NCBI GenBank assembly: GCA_023105745.1 | Contig: JALGQZ010000002.1 | Span: forward strand, 81,113,785 to 81,177,784 | Length of the DNA: 64,000 bases | Source: Austropuccinia psidii | Lineage: Eukaryota; Basidiomycota; Pucciniomycetes; Pucciniales; Sphaerophragmiaceae | Reading direction: 5' to 3' | Shown here: positions 1 to 11,255 of the stretch, piece after piece | Numbering within the stretch: the stretch's first letter is position 1 | How the letters are laid out: each line of letters opens with the position of its first letter | Notes under the pieces: generated by a model | Told to the model about the DNA's origin: nothing | Databases searched by the model: none | What the model saw: the letters and a program-made list of their open reading frames with translations, nothing else | Made by a program: the position numbers and the translations under genes

Positions 1-119
1 ATACTTAGAAAAGTATAGGTAGAGAGGTTGAACAGTGGATTATACCCCCCCCCCCAAAATAACTTGGGGGTATACTACAAAAGAAAAATTGTGGTACAAT
101 TTTGTTTGGTGGTAGGGAA
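1..119 (+). other. 3' internal end and polypurine tract of element E1
   Basis: This is the last stretch before an LTR that starts at 120. A purine-rich run ends in GGTAGGGAA directly before TGTGAGCC, matching the AGGGGGAGGGAA/TGTGAGCC junctions at 21991-22001 and, on the other strand, at 11230-11245. It therefore reads as a polypurine tract that primes plus-strand DNA. A TATACCCCC / GGGGGTATA inverted repeat (about 43-75) can form a hairpin just upstream. The coding part of this element lies left of the window. Confidence 0.65.
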
Positions 120-2309
120 TGTGAGCCTGTGAGGTATGTATAACATACCCATAAGGCCACAAATAGCTTTATACACAGTTAAAATTGTCTTCAACAGACT
201 TTTAAATTTAATTTAAAATAAAAAATAACAAAAAATAAGTATAACTTTTTTTTGGATAAAGAAAGTTATAAATATTATGTCATTTTTGGATTCTACACCA
301 AAAATAACCTGGGGTACATCCATAAGGTGTTATACCCAGAAACACTTATTTCTTATGTTATTAGAAGATTTAAGAATCTCACAGTACTAATGTAACTTTT
401 TTAACATTTTTTTAAAATTGTTAAGTTTAAGCTTAAATAAGCTTAAATTTAAAGTTGCGTAAGGTTTATGCAAACTTACCAAAATTTTAGTTAAAATTGA
501 GGTGTGGTGTATATTTACTGAATTGGCTAAGGATTTGCCATACAGAATTTAAATCCTGTGTGAGCTCAATTTAAAAGGGCTTAAGGCCATAGTATGGCTT
601 TAAATAAATAAAAGGGCAAAATCCACACAAAAAGGTGGGACAAAGGAAAAAGACCAAATAGAGCTGGGGTACCCAGCTTTTTGGATCTGCAAGGATTCAA
701 TTAAGGCTTTCCACCTGTATTGGAGGACTTTCAACCTTATTTAAACTCTAATATTAGACTTTGATCCAACATTAAAGTTTAAACTGGTTTTATCCCAAAT
801 TAGACAGGAATTTCAAGCTGCCAAGAGGGTAAATCCCAATATACAGGCTTGAATTCAAGGTTTTAAGAACTGTCAAAGCTTAATTAAGCTTAAAAAGCTT
901 ATATAAGCTTAAAACCTTAAGGTTAAAAGCATTAAAGCCTTATCAAAACTTAAGGTTTGGTGTGTATTGCTGTTTTATGTGGAAAAATAGCAATAACTTC
1001 AAAAATTCATTAGAAATCCAATTCTTAATGGATTTTCTTGAAGATTCCAGACAGCTTACAATTTAATATTATCTACAGATAAATTAAATTTTAAGTATCT
1101 TTTATAAATAAATTTCCTGGGTAGTTAGCCTGGAAATTTACTCTTTTAATTAAAGCTCAAAGAAAATTATAATTTCTTTGAAAATTAATTAAAAATTGAG
1201 TTGAAGGGATTTCTGCTTGAGACTCTATTTTTAAGTTGCTCATGTGATTAACTTTAATATAAATAAGTTTATTTATATTAAAAACTTAAAATAATTAGTT
1301 TAAATGAGGATTAAAGTTACATGGAGTTAAGAATAACACTGGTAACTTTAAATTGGAATGAAAATTAAGTTACCTTAAGTTAAGAACTTTAATTTTAAGC
1401 ATGGTTCTTCAGTTTTGACCTGAGCACGCCCTCTATATCCATTATGAATCATGAGAGCTGCTCTGAAGACATAAAAAGAGTCTTTTCATCACTGTTTTTG
1501 TCCATAATTCATCATCAATCCAATCATATTAGAAATTTAAACAGGTAAAGTTTTATTAAACATAAAATCTTATTATTAAAATAATTCTTAAGTTATTTTA
1601 TTCTTTATTTATTAAAATTAAAGAATTGAAATCATAGAATTTAGATTATTGTTGTAATCACCAATAATATATTTTATTATATAAAATTAAATCATCTTAA
1701 ATATCCTTTAAAAGCCACAAATTCCTCTTAAAAACTCTTTAATCTTAATTTTTATTATAAAAAGTTGTTTCATCTTTAAAATTATTGATTTTTGGCGTGT
1801 TTTTAACTTATAATTATTATTTAATATAATAACTGTTGTTGTTTGACTTGTTGTATTAAATAAATATTGTAAGTAAGTTTTTCTCTAACGTTCTATATTT
1901 CTTTATCTAGTATTAGTTTTTTTATATAGAATTTTTATTCTATAAGAATTAATTCTACACAGTGTGTGTTTAATTCTTTTATAAATAATATCTATATTAT
2001 TTATAAGTGGTTAATATTCATATTTTCCATGTGTAATTGTCTCATTAAGAGCTTTACACTTCTTATTGTTATAACTATCGGTGACTATAACAATAATAGA
2101 ATAATTATAATTTATTATAATTATTATATTTTTTTACTAATATTTTTTTATAATAATAATTAAATTTATTTTTTTATATAATTATTTTGAATAATTATAT
2201 TTAAATTTGTGGTTATAATATTTTGTTATATTATATATTTCTACTGAGGACAGTCACAGTACTCTTGATTTTGCTACTATTATCAAAAGTTTCATAGACA
2301 AACCTTACA
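120..2309 (+). repeat. 3' LTR of element E1 (2190 bp)
   Basis: The repeat begins TGTGAGCCTGTGAGG and ends CATAGACAAACCTTACA, so it has the TG...CA ends of an LTR. A polypurine tract precedes it, which makes it the 3' LTR of a plus-strand element whose body lies outside the window. It is nearly the reverse complement of the solo LTR at 2572-4747, and the pair makes a 2.2-kb-arm inverted repeat. It is inserted in a Tnp2-type transposase relic. The sequence is very AT-rich with no convincing coding frame. Confidence 0.85.
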
Positions 2310-2571
2310 GCTTTGGGCATCCCCACAACAAATACAAGCAATTTTCTCTGAGTATGGAGTGCAATATTCAATTTTGGAAGACCTTCTGCATTAGTATGCA
2401 ACCAGAAATGTTAATCTGGACATAATGCATAATTTAATACTTGGAATTTTGAAGGATCATGAAACTTTCAAATTGTGCATTCCAGAGTCCAAATAAAGAA
2501 TTTACTTCAGATCCCGCAGGAAATCCAATGAGACCAACAATTCAGACTCAGATTAAATGACCTCCAACAGC
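2310..2571 (+). pseudogene. Tnp2-like (CACTA-type) transposase relic, part 1
   Basis: One frame reads through with stops at three points and gives SEYGVQYSILEDLLH, then a stretch containing DIMHNLILGILKDH, then RIYFRSRRKSNE. The D-x-MHN-L-x-LG block is the conserved core around a catalytic aspartate of Tnp2-type (CACTA/En-Spm-like) transposases, known here from family memory. The reading continues across the solo LTR into 4748-5311. An LTR cuts it on the left at 2310, so its 5' part is not in the window. Confidence 0.6.
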
Positions 2572-4747
2572 TGTCAGGTTTGTCTATGAAACTCTTGATA
2601 ATAGTAGCAAAATCAAGAGTACTATGACTGTCCTCAATAGAAATATATAATATAATAAAATATTATAACCACAAATTTAAATATAATTATTAAAAATAAA
2701 TTTAATTACTATTATAAGAAATATAATAATAATAAAAAATATAATAATTATAATAAAATTATAATTATTCTATTATTGTTATAGTCACTGACAGTTATAA
2801 CAATAAGAATTGTAAAGCTCCTAATGAGACAATCACATGTGGAAATATAAATATTAACCACTTATAAATAATATAAATATTATTTATAAAAGAATTATAA
2901 CAAACTCTTTGCAGAAATAATTCTTATAGAATAAAATTCCATATAAAAAAACTAATACTAGATAAAAAAATATAGAACTTTAGAGAAAAACTTACTTATA
3001 ATATTTATTTAATACAACAAGTTAAACAACAACAGTTATTATATTAAATAATGATTATAAGTTAAAAATACGTCTAAAATAAATAATTTTAAGGATAAAA
3101 CAACTTTTTATGATAAAATTTAAGATTAACAAGTTTTTAAGAGGAATTTGTGGATTTTAAAAGATATTTAAGATGAAACTTTTATAATATAAAATATATT
3201 ATTGATGATTACAACAATAATCTGAATTCTATGACTTCAATTCTTTAATTTACAATCAATGAAGAATAAAATAACTTAATAATTACTTTAATAATAAGAT
3301 TTTATAAATATTAAAACTTTACCTGTTTAAATGTCTAATATGATTGGATTGATGTTGAATGATGGACAAAAACAGTGATGAAAAGACTCTTTTTATGTCT
3401 TCAGAGCAGCTCTCATGATTCATAATGAATATAGAGGGCGTGCTCAGGTCAAAACTGAAAAACCATACTTAAAAACAAAGTTCTTAACTTAAGGCAACTT
3501 GTTTTTTTAATTCCAATTTAAAGTTACCAGTGTTATTCTTAACTCCATGTAACTTTAATCCTCATTTAAACTAATTATTTTAAGTTTTTAATATAAATAA
3601 ACTTATTTATATTAACGTTCATCACATGAACAACTTAAAAATAGAGTTTCAAGCAGAAATCTCTTAAACTCAATTTTTAATTAATTTTTAAAGAAATCAT
3701 AATTTTCTTTGAGCTTAATTAAAAGAGTAAATTTCCAGGCTAATTACCCAGGAATTTTATTTATAAAAGATACTTAAAATTTGATTTATATATAGATAAT
3801 ATTAAATTCTAATCTATGTGAAATTTTCAAGAAAATCCATTAAGATTTGGATTTTTAATGAATTTTTGAAGTTATTACTATTTTTCCACGTAAAATAGCA
3901 ATACACACCAAACCTTAGCTTTTGATAAGGTTTTGATGCTTGTAACTTTAAAGGTTTAAGCTTATTTAAGGCTGTTAAGCCTGATCAAGCTTTGACAGTT
4001 CTCAAAACCTTTATTTCAAGCCTTCATATTGGGATTTACCCTTTGGCAGCTTGAAATTCCTGTCGAAATTGGGATAAAACCAGTTTAAACCTTAAGGTTG
4101 GATCAAAGTCTAATCTTAAAGTTTAAATAAGGTTGAAAATCCTCCAATACAGGTGGACAACCTTAATTGAATCATTGCAGATCCAAAAAGTTGGGTACCC
4201 CAGCTCTATTTGGTCTTTTTCCTTTGTCCCACCTTTTTGCGTGGATTCTGCCCTTTTATTTATTTAAATCCATACCATGGCTTTAAACCCTTTTAAATTG
4301 AGCTCACGCAGGATTTACATTCTGTATGGCAAATCCTTAGCCAATTCAGTAAATATACACCACACCTCAATTTTAACTAAAATTTTGGTAAGTTTGCATT
4401 AACCTTATGCAACTTTAAATTTAAGCTTATTTAAGCTTAAATTTAACAATTTTAAAAAACTGTTAAAAAAGCTACATTAGTACTGTGAGATTCTTAAATC
4501 TTCTAATAACACAAGAAATAAGTGTTTTTGGGTATAACACCTTATGGATGTACCCTAGGTTATTTTTGGTGTAGAATCTAAAAATGACATAATATTTATA
4601 ACTTTGTTTATCCAAAATAAATTTATACTTATTTTTTGTTATTTTTTATTTTAATTTCAACTAAAAATTCTGTTTAAGACAAAATTAGCTGTTTATAAAA
4701 TCATTTGTGGCCTTATGGGTATGTTATACATACCTCACAGGCTCACA
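2572..4747 (-). repeat. solo LTR of family E (2176 bp), TSD ACAGC
   Basis: On the minus strand it runs from TGTGAGCCTGTGAGG to CTATGAAAC...reversed ends typical of family E. The five bases ACAGC flank it on both sides (2567-2571 and 4748-4752), which is a perfect target-site duplication. No internal sequence is attached, so it is the product of LTR-LTR recombination after a full insertion. It splits the Tnp2-like transposase relic; removing it and one ACAGC copy rejoins the coding reading between 2571 and 4753. Confidence 0.9.
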
Positions 4748-5311
4748 ACAGCTCTCTTGATAAAATCACATTGAGAGAGGCCCGCTCCCTGAGAAGAGAC
4801 GCAGCAAAAATAATAAATGAGTCAATCCCCACTACTTCCACCCAAAACAACTACCTCCCAATGCCCACCCCTCACATGCAACATCCATCTAGTGGTTCTG
4901 CGGAGATTCCTTCATTTGATGCCAATTACATCCCCTCTGAATTGGATATCAGTGCACTGAGTGATCACCAGATCAAGGGTGAGGCTCTGGAGCATCTCCG
5001 ACAAATCATATCTGATACCATAGTTCCCTTGTCATGGACAAGAGTACCCCTCTGATAGTAGTTTGAAAGACGCTGAATGAGCTCTCTTATACAAGGTATA
5101 TATTCCATTTTTAATGCTCAGTCAACAGATGTCATTATACAGCTTATGGATATTTGGTATACTATTTGTATACCAATATCTCACAGATTACTTGGGATTA
5201 GCAAGTATGGTCTGTCAAAAAGTGGTGTATAACAGGGCAATTGAGTTAACAATATGTCCAACCACGCCTCAACTGCTGGTTCATCAGTATGAGGTGTCTT
5301 TTATTAATTAA
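4748..5311 (+). pseudogene. Tnp2-like transposase relic, part 2
   Basis: The reading restarts after the solo LTR with SLDKITLREARSLRRDA, runs open to a stop at 5053, then continues in a second frame (LKDAE...YKVYIPFLML, then about 65 residues open to 5311). The block ISDTIVPLSWTRVP followed by LK-A-E and a YIPF helix is the order I know from Tnp2-like transposases of rust fungi. Two frames and internal stops show the gene is dead. The final residues after about 5220 are not recognisable. Confidence 0.6.
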
Positions 5312-5550
5312 AAAATAAGATGGTATTAACGGCTCAAGTGTTTTTATATGTAAAACATGCCAAAAATAATGGTCTTGTGGTTATTAGCCATGTGACAGAT
5401 ACTCTCAAAATATGAGTATAAAGTGGTATATATACCAAAAAAAGGAAAATATGTATATAATAAATTTACGCCTAAAGAGAATACAACAATGTTCAGAAAG
5501 TGAGAAATAAGAGAAAAACTCACTTAAGGGTCCAAAAAAGGTTTAAAACA
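5312..5550 (-). other. leader remnant of element C
   Basis: Between the transposase relic and the PBS-like site lies AT-rich, non-coding sequence. Read on the minus strand it is the start of the internal region of element C. It holds a strong 5' splice-site match, A/GTGAGT, with its donor G at 5523, 44 bases from the LTR. Elements A2 and B have the same kind of site in their leaders. No gag is attached; the element body is missing. Confidence 0.5.
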
Positions 5551-5567
5551 CGGCCAGGCCCCCAAAA
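5551..5567 (-). other. primer-binding-site-like leader motif of element C
   Basis: Directly after the LTR end (TCTGACA) the minus strand reads TTTTGGGGGCCTGGCCGTG. Elements A2 (19668-19685) and B (30614-30633) have nearly the same block in the same position although their LTRs differ. Position and conservation fit a minus-strand primer binding site. I could not assign a tRNA. Confidence 0.6.
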
Positions 5568-7008
5568 TGTCAGATAGAGTCTATCTTGAAGTAGTAATTA
5601 GGCAATTTACAGCTAGAAATTTGACTGTTACACATATAAAATGATTTAAAATAAGGTTATTTGAGTAAGATAATGATTCATAATATAATTAAAGGGTTCT
5701 ACTATTAAAGAATAGTGGTGGTGAGCGCTATTGAGAACCCTGGGTGCAGTCTTACCAGTTGGATTACTATAATAAGAGCTACAATAATTAAAATTATAAT
5801 TATACCTGATTTATTAACCAAGAGTAAGACTGTTTTGGACAGTTTACTACGTAGGGTATTCAAGAGCAGGATGAGGAAACAATTTCTGGCTGTGAAAAGC
5901 CTCCTTATTATTCTGAAATGGGGTGGAAAGGGTGCTAGACCTTTCCACATAGAGGAAGTGAAGATTTTTTCACTCTCTAGGACTGGCTTGTGGTTTGCAA
6001 ACATCCTGTATAGCCTGTATTGGGCTCAGATGTGGTTTTGAAACCACATCTGGGCAGATTCTCCCAATACAGGGTGAAAATGTTCATCTCGGGACCTCAC
6101 AGGCTGATTCTGACGTGTATCACGCGTAGAATGCTGTACAGAAGCTGTATGGGACCCCATTATTGACTGACATATGAGGCATTGAAGTAAAAACATGCTT
6201 CTCCATTTATTTGACACCTCATATTCATGGTTATGGAATATTATCCCATGGTAAGGCTGTATTGGTCAGAATGTGGGATTTTGACCTTAAAACAGCTATA
6301 ACTTTGTCATTTTTTGAGATATCAAACTCAAAACTGAACCAGTGTGTATCCCTGTATGTGTTCTACACAATGGTACCTTATTGGGTATGGCTATCATTCA
6401 ATATGGCAAAGTTATGCCATGTACAAGATTTTTGTACATATGCGTGTTTTTAGGCAAAAAGCTGTATTGAGCTTGTTTGCCCCATAACTTCTGCTATAGT
6501 TCAGATATGGGGAAATGGATGACACCATCAGATAGCCCTGGCTGTGATCTTTTTAAAAAGACCCCACTTCAAGTATCTCACACTAAAACTGTAGAAGTTA
6601 GATGAGAGGTGAATGTTTTGTTCACCCTTATTTGGCCTGAAATTGACCATAACTCCGGTAATATTGGTGCTAGCTCAGTTTGGCTGGTACCATTAGATAG
6701 CCGAGGCTTAGAGCTTCATTTTAAGTACCCATTTGATGGGGTTAAGCCTCTCCTTCTGGATTTTAGATGAGAGGTGAAAATTAAGGTTTATGCTCAGCAA
6801 CGACTATGAGCATAAATAACTTTGTTATTCCTTGTCCTATGGGAATGGGACTTATATTTTGAGGAAGAGGTGAGTTTCTTCTTTCTCTTGATACTTTTTT
6901 GAGCTGATTTGGCTCAGATCCATGTTTTGGTGGTATCTTGGCTATACCATTGGTTTATGGTATTTTGGCTGTCATGCTTGTGCTCTGGTTTTGAGTCACA
7001 GGCCCACA
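5568..7008 (-). repeat. 5' LTR of element C (B-related, 1441 bp)
   Basis: On the minus strand it begins TGTGGGCCTGTGACTCAAAACC and ends CTATCTGACA. It resembles the B LTRs (TGTCAGCCTGTGACTCAAAACA...CCCTGACA) along its length but is clearly diverged, so it is a sister family. The PBS-like motif on its left marks it as a 5' LTR. The pairing 3' LTR is absent. Another relative in the opposite direction lies at about 54180-55520. Confidence 0.75.
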
Positions 7009-7055
7009 TCTTCTGTGACCTCAAAGAAAGCTGTAATGTTTTCAATGGGGTAGTC

Positions 7056-7172
7056 TGTCACAATGCTGTCTGCCAGACCTCAGCAAAGGGAACTCTTGCT
7101 GAAAAGGCTATTAAACCGGTTTAAAGACCGATTAATACTGGCAAGTTGTAGATCACATTCCACCATGTGACA
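7056..7172 (-). repeat. 117-bp LTR-like repeat F
   Basis: On the minus strand it starts TGTCACATGGTGG and ends AGCATTGTGACA, which are inverted TGTCACA ends like a very short LTR. Two related copies flank a small internal segment at about 46510-46978. Here it abuts the truncated pol of element A1 at 7173. The 47 bases between it and the C LTR (7009-7055) are unassigned. Confidence 0.55.
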
Positions 7173-9412
7173 CAGACAGGTACCCAATACCAAAAATCCA
7201 AATTTCCCTCACCCAAATATCTCAAGAAGTGTATAGAGCCACTATGGATGCCCTTAAAGGATTTCATCAAAATGTAGTGACACCAAGAGCAGGGAAATAC
7301 TTAAGAATTATTGTTCATTGTGGAGTTTATGAATATTTGAGGATGCCTTTTGGAATAAAAAACGCACCTTCACACTTCCAAAGAATGATGAATGAAAATT
7401 TCCCTGAAGAGCTTTCAGAAGGATGGTTAATCATGTACATTGATGACATTATTGTCTGTTCCAAAACTTGGGAAGAAAATATGTACAGATTATCCAGAGT
7501 TTTGACAAAAATACAATCTGTAAACATGGAAATTTTTTTGAAGAAATGCCATTTTGGATCTAAAGAAATTAAAGCACTTGGACATGTAGTATTTTATTTA
7601 TCCCTTGGAATTCACAAGAACAAGGTTGCAGCAGTATTGCTGAAGCCCATGCCTCAGAACAAGAAATAAATTCAGTCATTTTTGGGGTTTGCAAGATATT
7701 ACAGGAAACATATTAAAGATTTTGCATCCATACAAAGACCTCTTTATGAATTATGTGACAAAAAGACAGGATTTGAAATGACTTTTGATAGAGTCAAGGA
7801 CTTTGAATCTTTGAGACAAGCCTTGACCACTGCTCCACTCTTACTGATTCCATACTTTAAGCTTCCCTTTAAGCTTTATATTAATGCATCAGGAGATGGG
7901 CTTGGTGCTGCACTTCATAAATTCCAGATTATCAATGATACACCTGTGGAAGGACCCATATGCTTTATATCCAGGAAAATCAAACTAGCTGCAGCCAGTC
8001 AAATGGAGCTCCTATGCCTTTTCTGGGACTTGAAGAAGCTAAATTACTTCTGGGAAGGATGTGTTTTTGAAGTAATAACAGATTGTACCACTGTTAAGTC
8101 ACTTTTCAACATGAATACTCCTAACAGGCATATGCTCAGATGGAAAATCGCCATACAATAGTATAGGGGCAATATGACCATTGTTCATAAAGATGTGAAT
8201 ATTCATATAGATGTAGATGGACTGAAAAGATGGCCATTACCAAATAATATTGATAATCCTGCTTATGTTCCAGAGGAATCTTCCCCAAAAATCCCCATAG
8301 AAGGAATGGGTATTACAGAGCTGAACACCACTTTCTTTGAGGAATTAAGAAACAGTTATACTCAGGATGAAAATTGTACCATTTTATGCCAATTACTTAC
8401 TAAGGACGGTAAAGACAATTATTTGATACATACTTTAGACGAGATATGTAAAAAATCATATGATGAAGGAATATTCCACTTAGTGGATTGTATAATTTAC
8501 CACAGAACTAAGCATACATGTGTCATGACATTTGTGGATAGGTCCTTAATAAATCTTGTACTTAAAGAATGCCATGATAGCCCCCTCTCAGGACATCTGT
8601 CTGAGGATAGAACAAGAGAAAAAATAAAAACCTGCATATGGTGGCCAATGTGGCAGAAAGATGTTTCAGAGTATTGCAAAACCTGTGACATATTTCAAAA
8701 AGAAAATAAATCCACTGGCAAAAGACTTGGAAATATGATCAAGATCCAAGAACCCAGCAGGCGTTGGGAAATTGTCCATATTGATTGTGTAACTGCCCTG
8801 TCATTAGGGGGTGACAGAAATTATAATGCTTTCCTAGTGATTGTTGACAGATTGAGTAAGACTCCAATCTTTCTACCATTTCACAAGGATGATAAAGCCA
8901 TGGATACAGCTGTTCTGATATGGAATAGAGTAATATCATGGACTGGCATATTCACAAACATCATTAGTGACAGAGATCCCAAATTCACCTAAGCACTATG
9001 GAAAAATCTTCACCAACTATTTGGGACAAAATTATCCTTCTCTACAGCCTACCACCCACAAACTGATGGTCTGGCTGAAAGCATGATCCAAACCTTGGAA
9101 GATATGGTAAGAAGAGTTTGTGCATATGGCTTTTAATTCAATTATTTTGATGGATCTACCCATGATTGGTATACTCTTTTACCAGCACTAGAATTTTCAT
9201 ATAAAACATCAATCCATGCCAGTACCAATCAAACTCCTGCTATTCTAGAAAAAGGATGGAATCCCAAATTACCTCAAGATTGCTTGAGGAAACAATTGGT
9301 TGAAATACATCCTACAGCTGTTAGCTTCAAAAAAATTCTAGACAAAGCTAGGAAGCATGCAGTGAGGTGCATGGAAGACTCTTTTGCATATTCTAAGGAC
9401 AAATGGGACAAG
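7173..9412 (+). pseudogene. element A1 pol, RT to integrase (decayed)
   Basis: This is the plus-strand pol of an old family A chromovirus, truncated upstream at 7173. It contains most of reverse transcriptase (active-site YIDD near 7438), RNase H ([10 protein letters not shown] near 7892) and integrase (HHCC zinc region near 8570-8690, DDE aspartates near 8780 and 8970). All segments share one frame, broken by stops at 7667-7669, 8159-8161, 8990-8992 and 9134-9136. Compared with A2, three of these stops are explained by G to T and one by C to A. At 9412 element A2 interrupts the integrase end, and the reading resumes at 21507 in the same frame once A2 and one ACAAG are discounted. Confidence 0.85.
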
Positions 9413-11230
9413 TGTAAGGTGTGGATATGAAACTTTGATTAAAAATCAAGTACTTTTCCTGTCCTCAAAATTTGTATAAGGTAAAATTCAGTTAAAAATA
9501 GTATGAAATATTATTTTTAAGAGAAAACACGCCAATTTTATTGTTTATAACTTTATTAGTATAAAACAATAATATAAAAATTTATTGTTTTACCAACAAT
9601 AAAGATTTATCCAAAAAATACTCTACAAGAGATATTTTAAGGCTACAAAAGAAATTTCTTCAAGAGCAATTTCAATTGGAATTAATTGAGCAAAGAACTG
9701 CAAGCAATTAATTAAAGAACAAAGTCTTTAAAAAGAATATTAAAGAGAAAACACTCCCAAAAGTGACCAGAGTGAATTTGGAAACAAAGTGACAAAGTTT
9801 ACAGTGATGAAAGATGCTTTAATTCACTTTTGGGGTGGTTCAGGGGTAAAAATGATTATAAGAGTTACAAACAATGATTATAATGATTTTTTCACGTGGT
9901 TAAAAGGATTAAAATGATTTAAAAGTGGTGGTTGGAATCTTTGATTGATTGGTTTAACAGTTTTAAACTAATTAATAAAAGGAAAAGATTCTAACATGAA
10001 GAGAAAAGTGGGGCAAAGAAGACATTCTTTTATAGCTATCAATTCTCTTACTCCAAAAGTAAAATTTACTCTTGTCAGTCGTGAAAAACAGTCTGACAAC
10101 AGAAAAGCCAATTATGGCATCATTGAACCCTGGTTTAGACCAAAAAGGGCTGGTTTAAGCCATTTTTAGCCATTTTTAGCCATTTTAGACCCTTAAATCA
10201 GCCATTACTATAGCAATACCAGGCCTAGAGCCCTCAAAACACGTCAGAATGTGTTTCAGAGACGTAGAAACCAGTTAAAACTGTTTTTACTATGATGGTT
10301 TTATCTTAAGGGTAGTTTTACCCTCTTGGCAACAGCTAAAACTACCCCAGTTGGTATCAAAACCTCATCATCAATTGAGTCCACAGACCCTGTAACTCAA
10401 TTCCAGGCCAAAAGTGATGAACTTTTGCGTGAATTTTGACATCCCACGCCTGTCAGCAAGGATTTTGGGGGTCTAGCTCCCCCTTAGAGCTGGAGTTCCT
10501 TTTCCCCCCCAAATTTAATCTTTCCAATTTATTTTTCCTTTAATTCCTCATCATGTATTATACTTATAATTTACATATGTAATTCAATTCAATTGTACAG
10601 TACAATACAGTAATAATTGACACCTCATATTTAAATCAAAGTTCACTTATGTAATACACGCGCACATTTTGACATTTCAATTGAATTCAATTGAAAATAC
10701 TTCAATTCCTCATAACTTCTAAACTAAACACAACACCTCAATTTTAACACAAAAATTGATGGTTAACACCACATGTGGTGTGAATTAAATTAAGGTTTTG
10801 AGGATTTTCAACTTTTGTATTGAAAATACTAAAAACTTAATTTAAGCTTATTTAGAGTTGAGTTACAAGAATTTCACTCAGAGGTGACCCCACCTGATTT
10901 TTTATGAGGAATCCAATGGTGAAATAAATTTTATATGTTTATTTCTTGGATAAAAAGTTATAATAAATTTTATTTAACTTTTTTCCAAATTTATTTATTT
11001 TTTCACAATTTTGTTAAAATTTCATTTTTACTTAATTTTTTCAAGTATAAATGTAATTTTATATTTACAAAATTTAATGTATTTTTATTTTTAAATTATA
11101 ATTAATTTTATATTTATATTTTGATTTTTATTTTAATAATATAAATAAATTTATTTTATTTATATTAATATGTTATTATTTTTTATATTTGTGGTCCTTT
11201 GGGTATATGAAATTACCTCTAAGGCTCACA
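9413..11230 (-). repeat. 3' LTR of A2
   Basis: On the minus strand it runs TGTGAGCCTTAGAGG to CATATCCACACCTTACA. It differs from the 5' copy by scattered substitutions and two short indels (about 22 bp near 10980 and about 20 bp near 11100). It contains a short tandem repeat of AGCCATTTTT near 10155-10190. Confidence 0.93.
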
Positions 11231-11250
11231 TTCCCTCCCCCTAAAAAAAA
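11231..11250 (-). other. polypurine tract of A2
   Basis: The minus strand reads a run of T, then AGGGGGAGGGAA, directly before the LTR start TGTGAGCC. The pol stop codon lies only a few bases upstream at 11256-11258. Its position and base content are those of the plus-strand primer of LTR retrotransposons. Confidence 0.85.
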
Positions 11251-11255
11251 GAATA

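Noticed and set aside
1966..2163. 65-codon frame in the E1 LTR
   Set aside because: Isoleucine/asparagine/tyrosine-rich translation of AT-rich LTR sequence, not kept in the other E LTR.
120..4747. A single large foldback or palindromic DNA transposon
   Set aside because: Only the right arm has its own TSD (ACAGC), the left arm has a polypurine tract, and both have LTR ends. Two separate LTR insertions explain it better.
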